DNA from: JAVBMV01 sp031552145
Lineage (GTDB): Bacteria; Myxococcota; Myxococcia; Myxococcales; UBA5297
Direction of reading: 5' to 3'
DNA: 64,000 nt
NCBI GenBank assembly: GCA_031552145.1
Contig: JAVBMV010000013.1
Coordinates: 62,001-126,000 of the forward strand
Below, piece after piece: positions 8,122-17,206 of the stretch. The stretch's first letter is position 1. Each line of letters starts with the position of its first letter. The notes below the pieces were generated by a model, which saw only the letters and a program-made list of their open reading frames with translations, made no database searches and had not been told where the DNA came from. A program made the position numbers and the translations under genes.

Positions 8122-11100
8122 ATGACCAGAACGCTGCCGATGACCCTTGCCTTGATTGGTAGCCTCACGTCGCTTGCGCCACTGGCGCAGGGCGCAAGGC
8201 TCTACACCGTGAACGCTCCAACGGTATCGGGCGAGCCGATCTCCACCGATGACACGGGGTGGGAGTCGAGCCCGCTGAAGGATGGGGGGAGCGCCTCCTA
8301 TCGCTTTGGCTACGCCGAGGTCTCCTTCCCCACTGATTTCCACTTTCCCTTCTACGGGGTGAACCAGGAGAAGTTCTACGTCCTGGCGCAAGGGCTCATC
8401 TCTTTCGAAGCTCCCTCCGGCACCACCTGGTGGAATACGACCAATGGTGCGGCGAATGGGCAGCTGCTCCCCTTCCCGCGCAAGGATGCGCCGCACAGCG
8501 CGCTCGCGCTCTGGTGGGGCGACATGACCTTCGGCTCCAGCGTCCTCGCTCGTGACAACAGCGTCAAGTCGAAGATGACGGTCGCCAGCGGCGATCGCGT
8601 CTACACCGTCGTGCTCAAGTCCTGGGGCTACGCCCACCGCAGCTATCAAGGGACGCCGGTCTGGGAGCGCGACGTGCAGGTCGACTTCCACGAGAGCGGC
8701 AAGATCGTCGTCACCTACGGCACCGCCAACAAGACGCCCCTTCCGCCCGGCGTCGGTGGCGTTCCGCTCGACTATGCGGACAGGCCCGACACCGCCACCA
8801 ATTATGGCGCCTCCATCGGGCTCGCCGGCCCCAAGCTCGCCGACGGCCATCCCACTGGAACCGCGGCGCTCGCTTGCGCCAACCAGGGGCTCACTGGCAC
8901 TCCGGGCGCCGCGCGTTGCCGAGGATTCGTCGCGGGCAGCGACGAGAGCTGGGCGGGCCTGAATGGCAAGCGGCTCACCTACACCTACTCGGCGAAGCCC
9001 GAGTTTCGGATCGCGGCGCTCGACATCGTCTCCGTCACGCCCAATCGCGAGGGCAGCGTCCTCGTCTCCTACAAGGTCGTCGCGACCGCGGCGATCGAGA
9101 ACTGGGCGAACGACGGCGTCGCCGCCTCGCAGAACGTGAAGGTCAACTTCTTCGCGGGAGCGGGAGGGGTGCTCGCGACCACTCAAATCGCGCAGCTCGC
9201 GCCGGGGGCGACAGAGACCACCGAGGCGGTTACCTTCAACGTTCCCCTCGCGGCCTTCGCGATCGACAGCAGTAACTCGCGCAGCTATGTCGTGCTCAAT
9301 GGCGAGGTGAACCCCGCTGGTGCCGGCCAGCTCGACGAGGAGGACAAGAAGAACAACAAATGGGTCGCCGATGTCGCCGCCGCGCCCATGAAGGATCGCC
9401 TCTACCAGGGCGCCGCGCTGCTGGTCTTCGACGAACTGGTGGTGCCGCCCGTCATTACCTTTGGCGAGTTCATCAAGATTAGCACCCGCATCAAGAACGT
9501 GGGTATACAGCCGTCGCCGGGCGACGAGGTTCTGATGCTCGACTATTATCGTTCCGACGCCAAGGTCGTGAAATCGAAGCTCGATACCATTCGGATACAG
9601 CAGCTTGCTGCTGGGCAAAGCGTTCCTGTTAATATTAACAATCCCTCTCGTTACACGATCAGTGATGCCGATCTTCCGGACTGTCTCTCCCCGGGAGGCT
9701 CGACTGTCAGGGTGAGGCTGAGGTTAGAGGGAACCAGTATTCTTCATGCTCCCGCTTTGAGTGGCGCGGTCGTCTTCAAAGCCGCCGAGTTGGGAATTTA
9801 CAAAAAAGAGAACGACCCCGAATATCCTACAGGCATCAAGGTGTTTGAGGCGGCCACTTCCGATATCACTGTGCCGACGCTGACGTCTGCATACTTTGGC
9901 GATCGGCTTCGCATTACCTGGAGGGCCAGGAATTGGAGCGATGTTAACTCCAGTCAGGTCGGAACGGCCACTGACATCCGTTATGGCTTTTATATTCAAG
10001 AGGCGCTGGTTGCGAATCAGGCGCCGCCGCTAAACGAAAACGCTCATCGCTTGGTTGATTGTGTGGAAGTAAACGGCGCGAACATTATTGGGTATTTCAG
10101 CTATCCGCCAAGTGGCGACTGGGAGAGGCGGACTGTCGAGTGCACGCTGCCTCTCAAGAACAACGAACTGCCTTTCAAGGAGTCCCCTGAGGTAGAATGG
10201 TACTTGGGTGTGAGGATCAATGCTGGCACCGGTGTGGCCGAGCTGGATGCGAGCAACAATTTGGGGTGGCAGCGAATAGAGTTGCGTAACCCGGCGATGA
10301 ATCTCGTCGCGGGGTCCCTGGTCGCTCCCGTGGCCGCCGGAGCGGGTGACAGCGTCTCCATCGAGCGCACTATTACCAACATCGGAAACCTAGGTAACCT
10401 TCTTGGAAGCGAGCTGCCCGCCGCCAAGTATGCCTATGCCCTCTCTGCCAACATGATTCTCTCGCAGGGCGCCGATATTCTCCTCCCCATTCTCCAGCCC
10501 GATGAGACCTATGCGCTCTTTTCGGAGGTGCGGCTCGCCTCGAAGGGCAAACCGGGTTCGACGCAGACGCTGCTGCGCGACGTGGTGCGCATACCGACCG
10601 ATGTCTCTCCCGGCAAGTACTATCTCGCCCTCTGGCTCGACCCCGAGAGAGAGATCACCGAGCTCGAGAAGGGGGACAACATCTCCTTCGCGGTGGGCAT
10701 GCTCACCGTCGTAGAGCCGGGGATCCAGGTGGTGACGGCGGCGCTCCCCGACGCGATCAAGGGGGTCTCCTACCGCCATCAGCTGGCCGCGACGGGTGGC
10801 ATGTCGGACTACGAGTGGTCGCTCTGGTCGGTCTTCACCGGCGAGCCGACCGAGGCGCCAGAGGGGCTCTCTCTCGATCCGGCCACCGGCGTGCTCTCCG
10901 GCGTCCCGACCAAGGTGGGAACCAGCACACTGGGTGTGCGCGTCACCTCGCGCGATCGCTCGGCCCTCGCGCGGCTGGTGCTGCGCGTCGAAGAGGCCTC
11001 GGCGCCCATGCGCGTCGCGACCACCATCCTGCCGCACGCCATCGTTGGCGATGCCGACTACTCCTTTAGGCTGGAGGCCGTCGGAGGCGTCCCCTTCGCC

Positions 11101-14100
11101 GGCCAGAATGTCGCGCCCTACGAGTGGACTCTCGGTGCCGGCAGCCTGCTCCCGAAGGGGCTTCTCCTCGGCAAGGATGGCATCATCTCCGGCACTACCG
11201 CCGCCAGCGCCGCCGCCGACGAGGGCACCACCTATCTCTTCAGCGTGACCGCGGTCGACTCGCGCGGCTCCAGCGCCTCGGGCCAGGTCGCCCTGCAGGT
11301 CTTCTCCTCAAGATCCAGGCTCCACATCACCGGCATCTCGGTCAATGGTAAGGCCGACGAGGCCTCTCTCCCGATCGGCAAAGTGGGCGAGAAGTACTGC
11401 ACTCCCACCTCTGTCTGCCGGATCACGCAGCTGGGCGGGATCGGCGCCGTCACCTGGTCGATCACCGCTGGCTCGCTGCCCCCGGGAGTGCAGCTCAGCG
11501 GCGACGGCGCCATCTCGAGCGATGTGGCGCTGACCGAGTCGGGGATCTGGCAGGCCGCGATCCGCGCGTGCGACTCGAAGGCCATGTGCGACCAGCTCCA
11601 GGTGGCCATCGCCGTCTCGGAAAACAGTCAGCTGGGCGATCTGATCATCCTGGAGCCCATTCGGCGCTGCCAGAGCGTCAACGTCGAGTTGGCCCAGCTC
11701 GCCAAGGGTTCGGGAGAGCTGCCGATCGGAACCTGGAGGCAGCTCGGCGGCAATCTGCCTCCCGGCGTCAGCCTCAACAGCGGAGGTCTGCTCGCGGGCA
11801 CCGTACCCTGCGATGCCGCGGTGGCCGACTATGGCTTCGTGGCCGAGCTGCGCTTCGAGAGCGGAATCAAGAGGGTGATCCCCGCTTCGCTCCGCGTCAA
11901 CGGCGAGCCCAATTTGCCAGTGCAGGACAAGAGCTCCGGCTGCGGCGCTTCCGGCAGCGGCGAGCCAGCGCTGCTGGGTCTCGTCGCGCTCGCCGCGTTC
12001 GCCTGGTTGGGGCGCGCCCGCCTCGTCCGGCGCGCGGCACCCGCCGCGGCGCTCGCGTTGCTCGCGGTCGCGCTCCCCGCGCCCGCCCAGGCGCGCAACC
12101 CCGAGAGCGGCGACTACAGGGCGAAGGTAGAGCCGGCGCCCTTCGAGGCGATCGTGGGACAGCCCGTGCCGCAAGTAGAGCAGATTCCGCATGGCAAGGT
12201 GACGCTGCCCTTCCGCTTCCGGCTCTACGACACCGAGTATTCGGTTGCCTATATGAGCTGCAGGGGCACGCTCTCTTTCGAGTCGGCCACTGGCAGCTGG
12301 AGCAAAGATCTCACCTCGGTCGTAGGCATCCCCTCCACGGGTACTGCCTTCGACTCCGGCGTCCTCGCCCCTTACTGGATGTCCAAGCTGCGCTGCGACA
12401 AGGGAACGGCGACAGGTGACGCCCTCACCTGGGAGGTGCAGGGCAAGGCGCCCAACCGCGTCGTGGTCTTCCAGTGGAACGACGTCTACTACAGCGACGA
12501 TCCGCCGAAGACCTACGGCGCGCGCTTCCAGGTGAGGCTCTTCGAGCTCTCGAACAAGATCGAGTTCCATTACGACTATCTGAACCGAGAGGTCTCCGCC
12601 ACGCTGCCAGTTCCCGAGGGAGCCGGCGGAAAGATCTCCATCGGCATCCAGGGCGAGCGCAAGACCTCGACGCCGCTTGGGATTCCCGGTCTCGAGTGCG
12701 CGCGAGCCACCTCTCCAACCTGTAGGTTCCAGCCGAGTGGCGTGGACGATGCCGCCTGCAAGAGCGACTACACCAAGTGTACCGGTTTCCCCGCGGGGCT
12801 CGTCATCCGCTTCGAGCAGCGGCCCGACGTCCAGCTCAACAGCGTCCGCGCCGCGGGAATCGCGCAGGCTGGCCTGCCGATGCATGTGAGCCTCTCGATC
12901 AAGAACCGCGGCGGCATGGCCATTCCCAACAACGATGTGTGGATGAAGCTCTATCTCACCTCCTCCGCCACGCGACCCTCCTCGGGCGCCTATTCGGAGC
13001 TCCTCCTGGGTGAGTCGCTTCCTGTCAGCATGGCCATCGATCAGTCGCGCGAGCTCGAGATCGAGCCCACCCTTCCAGAGGATCTGGGCGTCGGTCTCTG
13101 GTACCTGCGCGGCGAGGTCCACAACAACCTGAATCAGGGCCCCATGGCCACGAAGGAGGGGGACTATGATGCCACGAACGACAAGCTCGCTGGCATTCCC
13201 TTCACGGTGGCGCCGCCCGCTGTCGATCTCGTACCCGGCGACATCAGTCTCGTCTCGGGCACGCTGCGCCCAGGCCAGACGGTCCGGCTGGCCGCCTCCA
13301 TCAAGAACATCGGCAGGGGCGCGCTCCCGGCCACGAAGCTCACCTATAGCTGGTTCCTCTCCGAGGATGAGACCATCAGCCTCGCCGACCGCGAACTCTC
13401 CACCAGGGAGACCGCCTCCATCGCCCTGCCGTCGCAGGGCAAGATCGGCATCGAGGACGAGCTCACCATTCCCAACGACCTGAGACCGGGGCGCTTCTAC
13501 GTTGGTCTCGTGGTCGATTCCAACGCTGGGCCGGGCGAGGGCGTCGCCGAGCTGACCAAGTCGAACAACGGCTCCGCCAAGGGGCTGCTGCTCGAGGTCG
13601 ACTGGAGCACGCTCACGCTCCTCTCGTCGGCGCTCTTCGACGGCTATGTAGGTATCCCCTACAACGCCTGGGTCGAGGCCGCGGGAGGCTCTGGCGAGTA
13701 CACCTTCAAGCTGCTCCCAGCGCTGGGTAGCCTTCCCGCTGGCCTCTCGCTGAACGCCGACGGTGAAATCTTCGGTCTCCCGGTTCTGCCGGGCGACTAT
13801 GCCTTTACCGTCCAGGTCGCTTCCGCCGGGCTCACGCAGCAGCGGCAGCTCACGCTCAAGATCGGCTCCGCGGCCATCCCGCTCACCCTCGTCGATCGCG
13901 CGTTGCCCAGGGCGGTCTGGGGAAAGCCCTATACGCATACGCTTACCGCGGTCGGAGGCGTTCCGCCTTACCGCTGGTCTCTGGCGTCGGGCACCCTGCC
14001 CGAAGGGTTGCTCCTCTCCTCCGACGGTCGGCTCGAAGGTCAGCTGATCCAGGGCGTGGGCGCCGACAAGCTCCACTTCTCCGTCAGGGATTCGGCCCCG

Positions 14101-14964
14101 ACGCCCGCCGAGGCCTCGCGCGAGCTCGCGGTGAAGGTCGACTCGCTCCCCTCGTCGCCCTCCATCGTCACGCGTTTCATCCCCGATATGCACCTCGGCA
14201 AGGAGTCGAGCTATCAGCTGCGCGCGGCGGGTGGCACGGGCGTGCCCGAGTGGAAGCTCGAGTCGACTCGGCGCGTCGACGAGGATCCCTTCGCGGGCGA
14301 GTTCCAGCCCTCGCAGCTCAACCTCAAGGTGGAACAGTCGGGCCTCCTCCATGCCGTGGCAGGAGCGGTGGGCGACTTCGTCGTCACCGTTAGCTACAAG
14401 CAGTTGGAGGTCGACGGCACCACCGTGCGCGCCATGACCTCCGCCAGCTTCACCATCCGAGTCCACAGTGACGATGGGAACATCGAGTTCCTCACACGCT
14501 CACTTCCCGACGCCATTGTCGGGAAGGAGTATCCGGCGCTCAAACTCGAGATGCTGCTGCCCGCTACCCGCGATATCACCATCAGCAAGTTCCAGCTCTT
14601 CTGCAATGGGGGCCAGGCCTGCGAGCTGCCCCCCGGCATCCACTTTGTCGAGTCGGGTAAGGAAGCTGGCACCTTCTCGACCAATCCCGGAGAGGTGGTC
14701 GGCCAGCTCGAGGCGGGGCTCAATTCCAAGGCCTGGACTTTCGGCGTGAAGGCCCTCGACAACCGAGGGCGCAGCGCTGTGACGGTCCTCTCGCTCAATG
14801 TGCGGACCGAGCCGTCGCTCACCTCCTACTCGGACTCCGGCTGCCAGAGCGGCGGCGGGAAGACGCCGTTGGCGGCGATCCTCGCGCTCGCGCTGGTTGG
14901 TTTCTTCATGCTCGGAAATGGATTGCGGCGCTCGCGTCACGGCGCGTCCCGCCTTGAGAGATAG
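8122..14964 (+). CDS. Giant exoprotein, apparent fusion of two nidogen-like/CARDB/Ig paralogs
   Basis: A 2280-residue exported protein. A signal peptide (about 1-25) leads into a nidogen-like beta domain (about 40-290), CARDB/Ig-like domains (about 290-860) and putative Ig (He_PIG-type) repeats marked by LPPG/GLSLDPATG-like turns (about 865-1260). A MYXO-CTERM-like tail starts at Cys1274, followed at once by a signal-peptide-like segment ending AQA at 1322-1324. The same series then repeats: a nidogen-like domain (about 1330-1560), CARDB domains (1570-1830) and He_PIG repeats (1835-2230), ending in a second MYXO-CTERM-like tail from Cys2241. The start ATG has GGAG eight bases upstream. The stretch 9580-10320 is clearly more AT-rich than the rest. 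Likely a surface adhesin or matrix protein; that role is inference. The next gene starts 24 bp downstream. Confidence 0.85.
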   Translation: MTRTLPMTLALIGSLTSLAPLAQGARLYTVNAPTVSGEPISTDDTGWESSPLKDGGSASYRFGYAEVSFPTDFHFPFYGVNQEKFYVLAQGLISFEAPSGTTWWNTTNGAANGQLLPFPRKDAPHSALALWWGDMTFGSSVLARDNSVKSKMTVASGDRVYTVVLKSWGYAHRSYQGTPVWERDVQVDFHESGKIVVTYGTANKTPLPPGVGGVPLDYADRPDTATNYGASIGLAGPKLADGHPTGTAALACANQGLTGTPGAARCRGFVAGSDESWAGLNGKRLTYTYSAKPEFRIAALDIVSVTPNREGSVLVSYKVVATAAIENWANDGVAASQNVKVNFFAGAGGVLATTQIAQLAPGATETTEAVTFNVPLAAFAIDSSNSRSYVVLNGEVNPAGAGQLDEEDKKNNKWVADVAAAPMKDRLYQGAALLVFDELVVPPVITFGEFIKISTRIKNVGIQPSPGDEVLMLDYYRSDAKVVKSKLDTIRIQQLAAGQSVPVNINNPSRYTISDADLPDCLSPGGSTVRVRLRLEGTSILHAPALSGAVVFKAAELGIYKKENDPEYPTGIKVFEAATSDITVPTLTSAYFGDRLRITWRARNWSDVNSSQVGTATDIRYGFYIQEALVANQAPPLNENAHRLVDCVEVNGANIIGYFSYPPSGDWERRTVECTLPLKNNELPFKESPEVEWYLGVRINAGTGVAELDASNNLGWQRIELRNPAMNLVAGSLVAPVAAGAGDSVSIERTITNIGNLGNLLGSELPAAKYAYALSANMILSQGADILLPILQPDETYALFSEVRLASKGKPGSTQTLLRDVVRIPTDVSPGKYYLALWLDPEREITELEKGDNISFAVGMLTVVEPGIQVVTAALPDAIKGVSYRHQLAATGGMSDYEWSLWSVFTGEPTEAPEGLSLDPATGVLSGVPTKVGTSTLGVRVTSRDRSALARLVLRVEEASAPMRVATTILPHAIVGDADYSFRLEAVGGVPFAGQNVAPYEWTLGAGSLLPKGLLLGKDGIISGTTAASAAADEGTTYLFSVTAVDSRGSSASGQVALQVFSSRSRLHITGISVNGKADEASLPIGKVGEKYCTPTSVCRITQLGGIGAVTWSITAGSLPPGVQLSGDGAISSDVALTESGIWQAAIRACDSKAMCDQLQVAIAVSENSQLGDLIILEPIRRCQSVNVELAQLAKGSGELPIGTWRQLGGNLPPGVSLNSGGLLAGTVPCDAAVADYGFVAELRFESGIKRVIPASLRVNGEPNLPVQDKSSGCGASGSGEPALLGLVALAAFAWLGRARLVRRAAPAAALALLAVALPAPAQARNPESGDYRAKVEPAPFEAIVGQPVPQVEQIPHGKVTLPFRFRLYDTEYSVAYMSCRGTLSFESATGSWSKDLTSVVGIPSTGTAFDSGVLAPYWMSKLRCDKGTATGDALTWEVQGKAPNRVVVFQWNDVYYSDDPPKTYGARFQVRLFELSNKIEFHYDYLNREVSATLPVPEGAGGKISIGIQGERKTSTPLGIPGLECARATSPTCRFQPSGVDDAACKSDYTKCTGFPAGLVIRFEQRPDVQLNSVRAAGIAQAGLPMHVSLSIKNRGGMAIPNNDVWMKLYLTSSATRPSSGAYSELLLGESLPVSMAIDQSRELEIEPTLPEDLGVGLWYLRGEVHNNLNQGPMATKEGDYDATNDKLAGIPFTVAPPAVDLVPGDISLVSGTLRPGQTVRLAASIKNIGRGALPATKLTYSWFLSEDETISLADRELSTRETASIALPSQGKIGIEDELTIPNDLRPGRFYVGLVVDSNAGPGEGVAELTKSNNGSAKGLLLEVDWSTLTLLSSALFDGYVGIPYNAWVEAAGGSGEYTFKLLPALGSLPAGLSLNADGEIFGLPVLPGDYAFTVQVASAGLTQQRQLTLKIGSAAIPLTLVDRALPRAVWGKPYTHTLTAVGGVPPYRWSLASGTLPEGLLLSSDGRLEGQLIQGVGADKLHFSVRDSAPTPAEASRELAVKVDSLPSSPSIVTRFIPDMHLGKESSYQLRAAGGTGVPEWKLESTRRVDEDPFAGEFQPSQLNLKVEQSGLLHAVAGAVGDFVVTVSYKQLEVDGTTVRAMTSASFTIRVHSDDGNIEFLTRSLPDAIVGKEYPALKLEMLLPATRDITISKFQLFCNGGQACELPPGIHFVESGKEAGTFSTNPGEVVGQLEAGLNSKAWTFGVKALDNRGRSAVTVLSLNVRTEPSLTSYSDSGCQSGGGKTPLAAILALALVGFFMLGNGLRRSRHGASRLER
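11941..12093 (+). other. Internal MYXO-CTERM-like tail followed by a signal-peptide-like segment
   Basis: In the middle of the 2280-residue ORF, Gly-Cys (Cys1274) is followed by a hydrophobic helix (ALLGLVALAAFAWL) and an Arg-rich stretch (GRARLVRR), which is the layout of a C-terminal sorting tail. With no stop, the Arg stretch becomes the n-region of a second hydrophobic segment (AALALLAVALPAPAQA) ending in a signal-peptidase I site at Ala1324. No in-frame ATG or GTG lies nearby; a TTG at 12007 would give a 29-residue signal peptide but has no ribosome-binding site. Confidence 0.7.
14842..14961 (+). other. C-terminal MYXO-CTERM-like sorting tail
   Basis: The last 40 residues of the giant exoprotein run Gly-Cys (Cys2241), a short Gly/Ser linker, a hydrophobic helix (LAAILALALVGFFMLG) and a basic end (LRRSRHGASRLER). 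This is the expected place and form for a MYXO-CTERM tail, in which the Cys is thought to be lipid-modified and the helix removed by a myxosortase. It gives a reference for judging the internal copy at 11941. Confidence 0.7.
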
Positions 14965-14988
14965 CTGCCTAGGAGACGAGGGCGAAAA

Positions 14989-16329
14989 ATGGAAACGAGA
15001 ACAATCGTGAAGATTCCCCTGCTGGCCGTCGCGCTGATGGCGCTCTTTGCGTCCGGCTGCTCCGAGGATCCGACGGTTCATGATCGCTGCTGGAAGGTCA
15101 CCTGCGGTGATGGACTGAAGTGCGACCTGGCCGATGGGCTCTGCAAGTGCGGCGGGAGCGCAATCCCGGGCGCCGACGCGCTCACTCTGGGCGGTGTCTC
15201 GTGTGGAGAGAAGGGCACCTGCCAGGCAGGGCGCTGCGTCTACTCCTGTGGCGAGGGCGCCGTCACCTGCGACAGGGGGCAGACGCTCGATTTTGCCGAC
15301 TGTGCCTGTAAATGCGGCGGCGCCGGCGGTGTCGCCTGTCCCGCCGGGATGCTCTGTTCCCCCACGTCGCGCACCTGCAAGCATGAGACGAACCTCTGCC
15401 TCAACAAGCTCTGCGAGCGCGGGACGACCTGCGACGAGGCCGATGGCCTCTGCAAGTGCCAGGGAGTCTTCTGCGGCGAGGGCGAGGCCTGCGTCGATGG
15501 TGCCTGCGCGGTCGATCTCTGCCGCGGCGTCCCCTGCGCGGAGGGCATGCTCTGCGATGCGAGCGATGGTCTCTGCAAGTGCGGCGGCGTTCCCTGCCTC
15601 GGGGGTCAGAGCTGCCTCTGCCCCGAGAACCAGCCCGGCTGCGGCCCCATGGAGCGGCGCTGTGCCGAGGCGATGAAGTGCGAGTCGGTCTTCTGCCAGA
15701 ATGGCCTCACCTGCGATCCCGCCGACGGGCTCTGCAAGTGCGGCGGAGCCGGCGGCGAGATCTGCATGCCCGGGCAGGCCTGCAATACCCGCTCCGGCAA
15801 CTGTGGCGACGATCTCTGCAGGGACAAGCCCTGCAACAGAGGTCCGGGCTGGATGTGCGATCCCGAGGATGGGGTCTGCAAGTGCGGCGGCGTCGGTGGT
15901 GATCTCTGCAGTGCCAACCAGATCTGCGCCTACTGGCCCGACACCAGCTTCCGATGCGTCACTCCGTGTGTCCCTTGCACCACCATCTTCTCCGATTGCG
16001 AGCCGGTGGAGATCGAAGGCGAGACGTGGGGCTGCATCCGAGACGAGGAGGCGGCTGGAGAGATCGCCTATCTGGCGAAGATCCAACCGACAACCACCGG
16101 CAACTGTAAGAGACGGCGGGGCGACCTGATCAGCGAATGCCAACTCGCGAGCCACTGTGTCTATCCCAAGGACGGTGCTTCCGGCAGATGTGGGCACTAT
16201 TGCAAGGCCGACGGCGACCAGTGCGTCTATAATGAGTTGGGCTTCGAGTTTTCGGGCACGTGCCGATCGTTGAAAGACACGGCCAACTGCACCAGCGACA
16301 TGAAAACCTGCGCTTGTCAGAAGTTGTAG
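14989..16329 (+). CDS. Cys-rich repeat lipoprotein
   Basis: A 446-residue predicted lipoprotein. The signal peptide ends in a lipobox (ALFASGC, Cys about 24). The mature part carries about six Cys-rich modules with the recurring core CDxADGLCKCGG, each with six to eight cysteines, then a less repetitive C-terminal domain of about 130 residues that also has many cysteines. The modules are probably disulfide-bonded on the cell surface or in the periplasm. It starts 24 bp after the giant exoprotein gene and is probably cotranscribed with it. AGGAGA and GAGGG both lie upstream of the ATG. No enzymatic motif is visible. The C-terminal third is somewhat more AT-rich than its surroundings. Confidence 0.8.
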   Translation: METRTIVKIPLLAVALMALFASGCSEDPTVHDRCWKVTCGDGLKCDLADGLCKCGGSAIPGADALTLGGVSCGEKGTCQAGRCVYSCGEGAVTCDRGQTLDFADCACKCGGAGGVACPAGMLCSPTSRTCKHETNLCLNKLCERGTTCDEADGLCKCQGVFCGEGEACVDGACAVDLCRGVPCAEGMLCDASDGLCKCGGVPCLGGQSCLCPENQPGCGPMERRCAEAMKCESVFCQNGLTCDPADGLCKCGGAGGEICMPGQACNTRSGNCGDDLCRDKPCNRGPGWMCDPEDGVCKCGGVGGDLCSANQICAYWPDTSFRCVTPCVPCTTIFSDCEPVEIEGETWGCIRDEEAAGEIAYLAKIQPTTTGNCKRRRGDLISECQLASHCVYPKDGASGRCGHYCKADGDQCVYNELGFEFSGTCRSLKDTANCTSDMKTCACQKL

Positions 16330-16685
16330 TGGCACGGATCGAAGGAAGAGAGGGCCCCAGCCCGGGCCCTCTACTCGTCACGATCGCCGTCTCGAGTGCA
16401 GATGAGGCGAGAAAAATTTCACATGCCCTGGTAGAAGAACGGCTCGCGGCCTGTGTGCAGGCCACGCCGGTCTCTTCCACGTACCGGTGGGAAGGTTCAG
16501 TCGAGAGCGCGGATGAAGTATTGCTGCTCGCCAAGAGCAGAGAAGATCTACTGGAGCGCCTGATCGCCAGGGTCGAGGAACTCCACAGTTATCAGTGTCC
16601 CGAGGTTGTAGCGGCTCGGATCGTCGTCGGCTCTTCCAGCTACCTCAGGTGGTTGGACGAGGCGCTCGGCGGCCCGGCCGCGTAA
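16329..16685 (+). CDS. cutA: CutA divalent-cation tolerance protein
   Basis: A protein of about 118 residues whose last 100 match CutA. The strand LLVTIAVSS is followed by the helix EARKISHALVEERLAACVQ, the strand STYRWEGSVESADEVLLLAKS and the block ELHSYQCPEVVAARI, ending YLRWLDEAL. CutA forms tight trimers and is linked to copper tolerance, although its true role is debated. The start is uncertain: the only initiation codon in the right place is GTG 16329, which shares its first base with the previous gene's TAG and has no clear ribosome-binding site. A hairpin at 16349-16372 falls within the first codons. It precedes hydC by 20 bp and may be the first gene of the hydrogenase transcript. 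Confidence 0.85.
   Translation: MARIEGREGPSPGPLLVTIAVSSADEARKISHALVEERLAACVQATPVSSTYRWEGSVESADEVLLLAKSREDLLERLIARVEELHSYQCPEVVAARIVVGSSSYLRWLDEALGGPAA
16349..16372 (+). terminator. Perfect 9-bp hairpin without a T tract, possible terminator or attenuator
   Basis: AGAGGGCCC (16349-16357) pairs perfectly with GGGCCCTCT (16364-16372) across a six-base loop. It lies 20 bp after the Cys-rich lipoprotein stop and inside the first codons of the most plausible cutA frame. Without a run of T it may be a weak terminator of the upstream gene or may limit cutA translation. Confidence 0.4.
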
Positions 16686-16705
16686 CGAGCTACAGGAGAG
16701 GTGCC

Positions 16706-17206
16706 ATGTCTGTCGAGCCGGCCAAGCAGAGCCGACAATTCGAAAAGATCTGCGAAATTTTGGACAGGAACGAGAGAAAAGCCGATCGGCTCATCCCGAT
16801 TCTGCAGGCGGTTCAAGAGGAGTATCGCTACCTCCCCGAGGAGGTGCTCACCTTCGTCGCGACCGCGATCGGTGTCCCACCCTCGCGCGTCTTCGGCGTC
16901 GCCACTTTCTACTCGCACTTTGCCCTCGAGCCGAAGGGAAAGTATGTGGTCAAGGTATGTGACGGCACGGCCTGCCACGTGAAGAACTCCATCCCCATCT
17001 ACGACGCGGTCCGCGCGCGGCTGGGGCTCGAGGGCGCCAAGACGACGACGCCCGATCTGCTCTTCACGCTCGAGACGGTGGCCTGCTTGGGCGCCTGCGG
17101 CCTCGCGCCGGTCATGGTTGTGAACGACGACGTCTTCGGGCAGCTCAACCCCGAGGCGGCGGTCAAGGAGATCAACGGCGTCATCGCCAAGGAGAATGGG
17201 CAATGA
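16706..17206 (+). CDS. hydC: HydC: NuoE-like 2Fe-2S subunit of the [FeFe]-hydrogenase
   Basis: A 166-residue thioredoxin-fold ferredoxin of the NuoE/24-kDa family. The N-terminal helical part (ICEILDRN to EEVLTFVATAIG) and GVATFYSHFAL are characteristic. The 2Fe-2S ligands are seen as CDGTACH and CLGACGLAP. In trimeric bifurcating hydrogenases this small subunit binds one 2Fe-2S cluster next to the NADH-oxidising HydB. ATG 16706 is preceded by AGGAGAG at about seven bases; longer forms of the frame run through the cutA gene and are not needed. The stop overlaps the hydB start as ATGA, so the two are translationally coupled. Confidence 0.92.
   Translation: MSVEPAKQSRQFEKICEILDRNERKADRLIPILQAVQEEYRYLPEEVLTFVATAIGVPPSRVFGVATFYSHFALEPKGKYVVKVCDGTACHVKNSIPIYDAVRARLGLEGAKTTTPDLLFTLETVACLGACGLAPVMVVNDDVFGQLNPEAAVKEINGVIAKENGQ

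Noticed and set aside
11308..14466. A 1052-codon open frame on the minus strand
   Set aside because: It is antisense to the giant exoprotein, Arg/Glu/Gly-rich without a recognisable domain, and is a by-product of high-GC third positions on the sense strand.
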